Source of the DNA: Gammaproteobacteria bacterium
Lineage (GTDB): Bacteria; Pseudomonadota; Gammaproteobacteria; Pseudomonadales; Pseudohongiellaceae
DNA length: 10,598 nucleotides
Reading direction: 5' to 3'
Assembly: GCA_007571115.1 (NCBI GenBank)
Contig: RKSA01000066.1
Location: 1 to 10,598, forward strand
Positions within the stretch are counted from its first letter, which is position 1, and every line of letters starts with the position of its first letter. The notes under the pieces are model-generated. The model searched no databases and was not told the DNA's origin. It was given only the letters and a program-made list of their open reading frames with translations. This document shows positions 6,873-10,598 of this stretch, piece by piece. The translations under genes and the position numbers were made by a program.

Positions 6873-7499
6873 GGGACTCCCAGCGCCTTTGCCGGATTCC
6901 TCGAACAGCAGCCACTGCCAATGGATGTGGCTGCGCGACCGGTCGGCATGATCGCATTGGTCACGCAAGGTGACGGCTCGGCCCTGGGCGAGATCGATCA
7001 GTTCGCCGGCGCTGACCGGATGGAAGCCACGAGAGCGGTTTTCCGCTTCGTCGCTGCCATGCCGCAAGCTGATGACGAGCAGGCCCGATGGCGCAAGCAG
7101 CCCGGACAGGACGCGAAAAGCCTGCTCCCGGCATCGAGGAGGCACGTGCATCCATACCGAGCGTAGCAAGATCAGGTCGAAGCGCCGACCGAGAGCGCAT
7201 AGCCTCGGCAGGCCGGGCAGCGAATCTTCCAGCCAAGTCACAAGAGCATGGGACCGTTCCTGCCCGAGCTCGCGCAGGAGGCTGGGCTCCACGGCGGTCA
7301 CTCGCCAGCCCTGCCCGGCGAGCCAGTTGGCGTCACGACCAGTCCCCGCGCCGATGTCGCAAGCGAATCCGGGCTTCCTTGCGCAAAGGTGCGCTGGCGC
7401 CCATGCGCGATGCACCACTGCGGGATCATAGCCGTGGTACTGCCTGAAAAGCTGATCCCTGTTCTGGTCGTAATAGCCGGTGCTGTCCATCCTGTCCAT
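6861..7499 (-). CDS. Class I SAM-dependent methyltransferase, substrate unknown
   Basis: About 212 residues from the ATG at 7499. The SAM-binding motif I is clear: FACDIGAGTGRDANWLAGQG, followed by an acidic residue at the end of the second strand (VTAVEPS). A motif IV-like FDLILLRSVWMHVP and motif VI-like LLAPSGLLVISLRHG follow in the expected order. The N-terminal half is a full Rossmann methyltransferase fold; the C-terminal part is short, so it probably acts on a small molecule. Nothing in the sequence defines the acceptor. Start is uncertain: a TTG at 7508 and an ATG at 7490 are in frame, none with a good ribosome binding site, while a strong AGGAGG at 7533-7538 is too far upstream. It precedes gshA by 36 nt, with a terminator-like hairpin between. 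Confidence 0.85.
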   Translation of the reverse strand: MDRMDSTGYYDQNRDQLFRQYHGYDPAVVHRAWAPAHLCARKPGFACDIGAGTGRDANWLAGQGWRVTAVEPSLLRELGQERSHALVTWLEDSLPGLPRLCALGRRFDLILLRSVWMHVPPRCREQAFRVLSGLLAPSGLLVISLRHGSDEAENRSRGFHPVSAGELIDLAQGRAVTLRDQCDHADRSRSHIHWQWLLFEESGKGAGSPRIA

Positions 7500-7612
7500 C
7501 GATGCCAACGGCCGCGAGGGCTGGAAATGCCCCCTCCTGCTTCATTCTACAGCAAGGCAGAAACGCCAGGATCCATACACTGTCGCAGCCCGGCATGGCA
7601 GACCGGACGCGC

Positions 7613-7963
7613 TCATTTTCCGGGTGTTTCGGCATCTTCGGTCATCTTGTGATAGCACCGATGCAGCCAGACGCCGAACTTGTGGTGGTGGCTCAGCTCG
7701 ACGAATACGCGCGAAATGAAAATGGCGATGAACAGGTAGAAACCGACATCCGCGAAGACCACTTGCGACGAATTCCCCTGCCTGAACGAAATGATCGTGG
7801 CAAACGCTGCCACCGCGAACAAGACGCCGAGCGCCTTCCGGTTGAAGTATCCACGATACCTCCCGGTTTCCGAATCCCAGATGATCGCAGGCAATAGCAC
7901 GACCGCTATCGCGCTCACCAATGATGAAGCCAATGCCACTCCTTCAAAAAATGATCCTTCCAT
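7613..7963 (-). CDS. Small three-helix membrane protein, candidate immunity protein
   Basis: A 116-residue protein of no family I recognise. Start is firm: AGGAGG at 7969-7974 lies 5 nt before the ATG. Three hydrophobic segments are visible, at about 8-29, 44-60 and 68-88, joined by short charged loops (WDSETGRYRGYFNRK and RQGNSS), followed by a polar His- and Lys-rich tail (ELSHHHKFGVWLHRCYHKM). It lies directly downstream of a bacteriocin-like peptide gene, on the same strand. Microcin immunity proteins are often small polytopic proteins encoded beside the toxin, so immunity is a reasonable inference from position and topology, not from similarity. A terminator lies between the two genes, and no convincing promoter was seen in the 58 bp between terminator and start, so expression may depend on read-through. 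Confidence 0.7.
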   Translation of the reverse strand: MEGSFFEGVALASSLVSAIAVVLLPAIIWDSETGRYRGYFNRKALGVLFAVAAFATIISFRQGNSSQVVFADVGFYLFIAIFISRVFVELSHHHKFGVWLHRCYHKMTEDAETPGK

Positions 7964-8022
7964 ATCGTCCTCCTGTTGCTGAACTGACCATGGGGTGGCG
8001 AGCACGCGAGCTCGCCAATTGC

Positions 8023-8058
8023 AAAAAATGGCCAGGGGCGATCAGACCGCCCCTGACC
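8023..8058 (-). terminator. Intrinsic terminator after the bacteriocin-like gene
   Basis: On the minus strand CAGGGGCG (8055-8048), a 7-nt loop and CGCCCCTG (8040-8033) form a perfect GC-rich 8-bp stem, extendable by two G-C pairs after one mismatch. It is followed within 5 nt by six T (8028-8023). This is the classic intrinsic terminator form and lies 60 bp downstream of the stop codon of the peptide gene at 8118. Confidence 0.85.
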
Positions 8059-8117
8059 CAGTCACTCACCGAGGCTATCTGCCCAAGTTCAAGCCGTCCT
8101 CATGACTCTTGCGCTCA

Positions 8118-8393
8118 TTAGTCTCCGATTCGGCTCGTGGCCTCATTGCCCAAGAGAGCCGTACCAATGGAGTAGACGGCGTAAGTCGCTCTGCCAAGGC
8201 CATAGGCTGCGGTCGCCACTCCTACTTGAAAGGCAGCGACCGCGCCGAATATGCCACCGACAACGGCCCCTGACAAGCCGCCGTTCCTGTAGCCGATCAC
8301 GGCGCCGGTAGCGAAGCCCAGTCCCAGGACAAAAGGCAAATGCGCAACTCCTCCGTCCACTTGCTCCATCTCGTGCATCGTAAGTTCTCTCAT
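8118..8393 (-). CDS. Double-glycine leader peptide, class II bacteriocin/microcin-like precursor
   Basis: A 91-residue precursor. The first 15 residues MRELTMHEMEQVDGG match the double-glycine leader consensus position by position (Leu -12, Thr -11, Glu -8, Met -7, Val -4, Gly -2, Gly -1). Such leaders are removed by the C39 peptidase domain of a dedicated ABC exporter. The predicted 76-residue product has no cysteine and is rich in Gly, Ala and aromatic residues, with glycine-zipper spacing in GGLSGAVVGGIFGAVAAF and a hydrophobic hairpin character typical of pore-forming class II bacteriocins and class IIa-like microcins. There is no Ser/Gly-rich siderophore tail. Start is firm: AGGAGA at 8400-8405, 6 nt before the ATG. 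A terminator follows, then a membrane protein gene that may give immunity. No exporter or C39 peptidase gene is in the window. Antibacterial activity is inferred; a signalling role is possible. Confidence 0.75.
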   Translation of the reverse strand: MRELTMHEMEQVDGGVAHLPFVLGLGFATGAVIGYRNGGLSGAVVGGIFGAVAAFQVGVATAAYGLGRATYAVYSIGTALLGNEATSRIGD

Positions 8394-8472
8394 CGTGCTT
8401 CTCCTGTAGTCATCAAAAATGGGTGGTTGGGTCTAGCGGCCCCAAGAGTAGTCACGAAACGCGAAACTTGCG

Positions 8473-8509
8473 CAATTTTGGCAGCAATTCGAAATTGGTC
8501 GAAAATTGG
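8473..8509. repeat. AT-rich repeats upstream of the bacteriocin-like gene
   Basis: Within a GC-rich setting this stretch is AT-rich and repetitive: tandem copies TCGAAATTGG (8489-8498) and TCGAAAATTGG (8499-8509), a perfect dyad CAATT-CGA-AATTG (8485-8497), and CAATTTT (8473-8479) complementary to AAAATTG (8502-8508). It lies 80-115 bp upstream of the 8393 start and may be an operator or an activator/curvature site. I found no convincing sigma-70 boxes between here and the start codon. Confidence 0.4.
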
Positions 8510-8510
8510 A

Positions 8511-8530
8511 CACGATTCCTATTCATCGTG
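8511..8530 (-). terminator. Weak hairpin at the hslR stop codon
   Basis: CACGAT (8511-8516) and ATCGTG (8525-8530) form a perfect 6-bp stem with an 8-nt loop that contains the hslR stop codon. On the minus strand it is followed by a short T run (TCCAATTTTCG). It is AT-rich for a terminator, so only a tentative call. Confidence 0.3.
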
Positions 8531-8902
8531 CTTGAGCTTTTTGATGGCCCTTCTTTGCTTTTTGCTGGGGCGCCGGGCTGGCGGCTGATGGGAGGGGCCG
8601 GATTCGCGGCTGGCGGCGCGTTCCTCGCGCTCGCGGATGCTTTGGCTGGTTTCGCGATACAGCAATTGCGCCTCCGGTGCCGGGCGGCGATCGTTGCGGA
8701 TGCCTTCGACGACGACCACGCGGTCCCAGTCGCCCTGGCGCAAGTGAACGACCATTCCCAGCGCGATGGTCTTGCCGGGCTTGGCGCGAATGCCTTCGCA
8801 GCGCACCTTGCCGCCATTGACCGCCTGCCGGGCCAAGGCCCTGGTCTTGTAGAAACGGGCTGCCCAAAGCCATTTGTCGAGCCGGACTTTGAGATCGTTC
8901 AT
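8519..8902 (-). CDS. hslR: Heat shock protein 15 (S4-domain ribosome-associated protein)
   Basis: A 127-residue protein close in length to E. coli Hsp15 (133). Hsp15 binds free 50S subunits that still carry nascent peptidyl-tRNA and helps recycle them after heat stress. The N-terminus VRLDKWLWAARFYKTR, followed by ALARQAVNGGKVRCEG, is a textbook S4 RNA-binding domain (about residues 6-60), and the C-terminus is a basic tail (PSKKQRRAIKKLKHDE), as in Hsp15. The ATG at 8902 starts the conserved MNDLKVRLDKWLW segment; GGTGG just upstream or GAGG 10 nt upstream could be the ribosome site. A longer in-frame start at 8956 would overlap the yrfG stop and add unconserved residues. The gene follows yrfG by 50 bp, the same order as in E. 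coli. Confidence 0.93.
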   Translation of the reverse strand: MNDLKVRLDKWLWAARFYKTRALARQAVNGGKVRCEGIRAKPGKTIALGMVVHLRQGDWDRVVVVEGIRNDRRPAPEAQLLYRETSQSIREREERAASRESGPSHQPPARRPSKKQRRAIKKLKHDE

Positions 8903-8952
8903 GGCCACCAATCCTCGCTTTGGGCACGATGGCCCCGTTTGCCAGAGCTTGC

Positions 8953-9642
8953 TCAAGTGGCGCGAACGCCCGGAAGCAAAGCGCCGAAGTCCTCCACGAG
9001 CGGAAACTCGTCGCTGTCGATGGCGGGACGGCTGCTGTCGGGCCTGCTGATACCGTAGACATGACGAATGCCTTCCTGACTCGCCCGCCGCAGCACAGGC
9101 AGCGAATCGTCGAAAAGGATCGCTCGCTCCGGGTCAAATGGCTCAAGCTCTTGCAATCTGGCCCAGAATCCCTCGCTTTCCTTGGCCAGCCGCACCTGAT
9201 GGGCGCTGATGCAGCGGTGGAAATACGGAGCGAGCTCAGCATTGTGCATCTTGATCCGCAAGCTCGCCGGATGGGCGTTGGTGACCAGCAAAATGCGCTT
9301 GCCGGTGTACCATAGCGAGCGAAGCAAGGGCTCGACATTCGGGCGCAAGCGGATCTTGCGGGTGATGGCGCGCTTGAGCTCGGCGATTTCGAGCCCGAGC
9401 TCGCGCTCCCAGTAGTCAAGGCAGTACCAGTCCAGCGTGCCGAGCACTTCGTCGGTCTTCTGCTGCAACACGTTCTGCGCGGCCTGCACGCTGACCCCAT
9501 GCCTCGCGCTGTATCGCTCGGGAACGAGCACGCGCCAGAAATAGTTGTCAAAATGCAGGTCGAGCAAGGTGCCATCCATGTCGAACATGACGGTTTCGAC
9601 ATGCGGCCAAGGGGGCATGATAGCGGGCGTGAGAGCCGGCAT
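8953..9642 (-). CDS. yrfG: HAD-family purine nucleotidase YrfG (GMP/IMP nucleotidase)
   Basis: A 229-residue cytoplasmic HAD hydrolase. Motif I is VMFDMDGTLLD with Asp21 (nucleophile) and Asp23; motif II is ILLVTNAHP with Thr121; Lys154 (VRLAKESEGF) serves as motif III; motif IV is AILFDDS with Asp178/Asp179. The stretch LLDLHFDNYFWRVLVPE followed by DWYCLDYWERELGLEI is nearly diagnostic for E. coli YrfG, which dephosphorylates GMP and IMP. The ATG at 9642 gives a short lead before the core; ATG 9618 is an alternative and neither has a strong ribosome site. It is followed by hslR, an arrangement shared with E. coli. A candidate promoter lies at 9702-9729, and a GC hairpin (9665-9679) sits in the leader. 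Confidence 0.92.
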   Translation of the reverse strand: MPALTPAIMPPWPHVETVMFDMDGTLLDLHFDNYFWRVLVPERYSARHGVSVQAAQNVLQQKTDEVLGTLDWYCLDYWERELGLEIAELKRAITRKIRLRPNVEPLLRSLWYTGKRILLVTNAHPASLRIKMHNAELAPYFHRCISAHQVRLAKESEGFWARLQELEPFDPERAILFDDSLPVLRRASQEGIRHVYGISRPDSSRPAIDSDEFPLVEDFGALLPGVRAT

Positions 9643-9701
9643 GGGGCAATGTCCCAAGTCGATGCGCCGCCCAGCGGCGGTCAGTGCTGATCTGCAACAA
9701 C

Positions 9702-9729
9702 AGCATAACGGCGACGATGCGAAAAGCAA
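9702..9729 (-). promoter_or_regulatory. Candidate promoter of yrfG-hslR
   Basis: On the minus strand TTGCTT (9729-9724) and TATGCT (9707-9702) are separated by 16 bp, predicting a start near 9696 and a leader of about 54 nt. The boxes match sigma-70 at 4 of 6 and 5 of 6 positions. Reasonable placement, but judged by eye. Confidence 0.4.
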
Positions 9730-9770
9730 CCTGACATCCCGCCCCATGCGAGGCGAGTCCGAATGTTCAC

Positions 9771-9799
9771 TTGAAATGGCTTGGAAAGGAAACTATGAT
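9771..9799 (+). promoter_or_regulatory. Promoter of the toxin-antitoxin operon
   Basis: TTGAAA (9771-9776) and TATGAT (9794-9799) with a 17-bp spacer are close to the sigma-70 consensus (5 of 6 in each box). Predicted start is near 9806, leaving a very short leader before the antitoxin. Confidence 0.7.
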
Positions 9800-9816
9800 T
9801 CCTTGCTTCCTTGCTA
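9786..9816 (+). promoter_or_regulatory. Operator-like repeats at the toxin-antitoxin promoter
   Basis: An inverted repeat AAGGAA (9786-9791)/TTCCTT (9799-9804) frames the -10 box. It is followed by a tandem direct repeat, CCTTGCTT (9801-9808) and CCTTGCTA (9809-9816). AbrB/MazE-type antitoxins commonly repress their own promoter through such repeats, so this is the likely autoregulatory site (inference). Confidence 0.5.
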
Positions 9817-9822
9817 CGGAGC

Positions 9823-10053
9823 ATGGCTTTGCTTGCGAAACTCACCGCAAAGAACCAACTGACCTTGCCCAAGGCGGTCATGGCGACCGTCGAAGCCGCT
9901 GAATACTTCGATGTAGCCGCAGAAAACGGGAGGATCGTGCTCACTCCGGTTCGAGTGAACCGCGCTGATGCCGTCCGGGCCAAACTCGCTGAACTTGGAG
10001 TCACGGAAGCCGACTTGTCCGATGCCGTGCGATGGGCTCGATCAAGGGAATGA
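9823..10053 (+). CDS. AbrB/MazE-type antitoxin
   Basis: A 76-residue protein. LAKLTAKNQLTLPKAVM is the signature of the swapped-hairpin AbrB DNA-binding domain (about residues 4-45, ending in ENGRIVLTPV), and the C-terminal part AKLAELGVTEADLSDAVRWA is a helix suited to binding the toxin. It should neutralise the PIN toxin and repress the operon. The ATG at 9823 is used here, but GGAG (9818-9821) touches it too closely and is better spaced (7 nt) for the TTG at 9829, which would give the family-typical start MLAKLT. Its TGA overlaps the toxin start as ATGA. Confidence 0.88.
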   Translation: MALLAKLTAKNQLTLPKAVMATVEAAEYFDVAAENGRIVLTPVRVNRADAVRAKLAELGVTEADLSDAVRWARSRE

Positions 10054-10475
10054 GACCCGTCCGTCTGGTTCTCGACACCAACGTGGTGCTTGCCGCGCTA
10101 GTCTTTCGCTCGGGCAGGCTGGGCTGGCTGCGCCATGCTTGGCGTTCCCTTCACGTTTGCCCGCTTATCAACCGGCATTCGACAAGGGAACTGATCCAGG
10201 TGCTCGATTATCCGAAATTTCGTTTGGCAACAGACGAACAGACCGACCTGGTCGAGGAATACCTGCCTTGGTGCGAAGCTGTGCCGGATCCAGAACAGCC
10301 CCCCGAAGTTCCGGAGTGTCGGGATCCGTCTGACCAGCCATTTCTGCAATTGGCGCTAACAGGTCCTGCTGATGCCTTGGTGACCGGCGATGCAGATCTG
10401 TTGGAGTTGCAGCAGCAATTCATCGTTCCCATAGTGTCGGCCCGGGAACTGAAGGAGTGGCTACATCGACCATGA
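10050..10475 (+). CDS. PIN-domain toxin (ribonuclease, TIGR00305-like)
   Basis: A 141-residue PIN-domain protein of the family named 'putative toxin-antitoxin system toxin component, PIN family'. The expected acidic metal ligands are present: Asp9 in RLVLDTNVVLAAL, Glu47 in RELIQVLDYPKF, Asp95 in RDPSDQPFLQLA and Asp114/Asp116 in ALVTGDADLL. PIN toxins cut RNA in a Mg-dependent way; the target here is unknown. The start at 10050 overlaps the antitoxin stop as ATGA, indicating translational coupling; an in-frame ATG at 10032 has no ribosome site and would add six residues. The gene appears intact. Confidence 0.9.
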   Translation: MRPVRLVLDTNVVLAALVFRSGRLGWLRHAWRSLHVCPLINRHSTRELIQVLDYPKFRLATDEQTDLVEEYLPWCEAVPDPEQPPEVPECRDPSDQPFLQLALTGPADALVTGDADLLELQQQFIVPIVSARELKEWLHRP

Positions 10476-10500
10476 TTCGCGCAGCAGATGAGCGGGAAGT

Positions 10501-10598
10501 TCAGTCTTCTTCGGTGGTGGTTTCGTCGGCGTCGGTGTCAGCGTCGGCAGCAGTGGGGCGATCGACGAGCTCGACCCAGGCCATGGGGGCGGCGTCGC
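10501..10598 (-). CDS. C-terminal tail of an unidentified protein (partial)
   Basis: A minus-strand frame enters from the window edge and ends at a TGA at 10501-10503, giving 31 residues. It reads DAAPMAWVELVDRP followed by a low-complexity acidic tail rich in Asp, Ala, Thr and Glu, ending EED. Codons are GC-rich and the frame is open throughout. Acidic tails of this kind occur in many cytoplasmic proteins; I do not recognise the family. It converges on the toxin gene with a 25-bp gap. Confidence 0.5.
   Translation of the reverse strand, partial: DAAPMAWVELVDRPTAADADTDADETTTEED

Noticed and set aside
5373..7166. Very long plus-strand open frame opposite gshA and the methyltransferase gene.
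   Set aside because: It is the antisense shadow of well-recognised GshA and methyltransferase genes in GC-rich DNA; its translation shows no family features and it crosses two unrelated genes.
8523..9602. Long minus-strand open frame covering both yrfG and hslR in another frame.
   Set aside because: yrfG and hslR are both recognisable with conserved motifs in their own frames; the long frame is Arg/Ser/Pro-rich shadow sequence.

Overview
The window looks like chromosome of a moderately GC-rich gammaproteobacterium. The GC impression is by eye, not counted. The lineage call rests on a GshA of the gamma-proteobacterial type, a DsbB with the E. coli cysteine layout, and the yrfG-hslR gene pair, whose adjacency is known from E. 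coli. I cannot name a genus.

Layout. Bases 1-96 are the tail of an outer-membrane receptor-like gene. Bases 247-4427 hold an Anbu locus: a proteasome-like Anbu gene on the plus strand, facing a minus-strand operon that reads (in transcription order) circularly permuted ATP-grasp, alpha-E protein, zinc-ribbon/HExxH peptidase. Anbu and the peptidase overlap tail to tail by 44 bp. The Anbu promoter carries a perfect inverted repeat between its -35 and -10 boxes. Just upstream of the ATP-grasp gene lies a short remnant of an aldo/keto reductase C-terminus (4442-4540). Next, all on the minus strand, come gshA and dsbB (coupled, 13 bp apart), a SAM-dependent methyltransferase upstream of gshA, a three-helix membrane protein, a small double-glycine-leader peptide resembling a class II bacteriocin/microcin, hslR and yrfG. 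From 9771 a plus-strand AbrB-type antitoxin/PIN toxin pair has its own near-consensus promoter with operator-like repeats. The last 98 bases are the acidic C-terminal tail of an unidentified minus-strand gene.

How the genes fit together. Anbu, ATP-grasp, alpha-E and the peptidase belong to families repeatedly found together and proposed to make and remove a peptide-like modification; the substrate is unknown. The transglutaminase-like partner common in such loci is absent from this window. gshA (first step of glutathione synthesis) and dsbB (reoxidation of DsbA) form a thiol-redox pair. The leader peptide and the adjacent membrane protein could be a bacteriocin/immunity pair, separated by an intrinsic terminator. 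No dedicated exporter gene is visible here. yrfG-hslR is housekeeping, and the toxin-antitoxin pair sits directly upstream of and divergent to it.

No RNA genes, CRISPR arrays, insertion sequences or gene-free gaps over about 300 bp were found.
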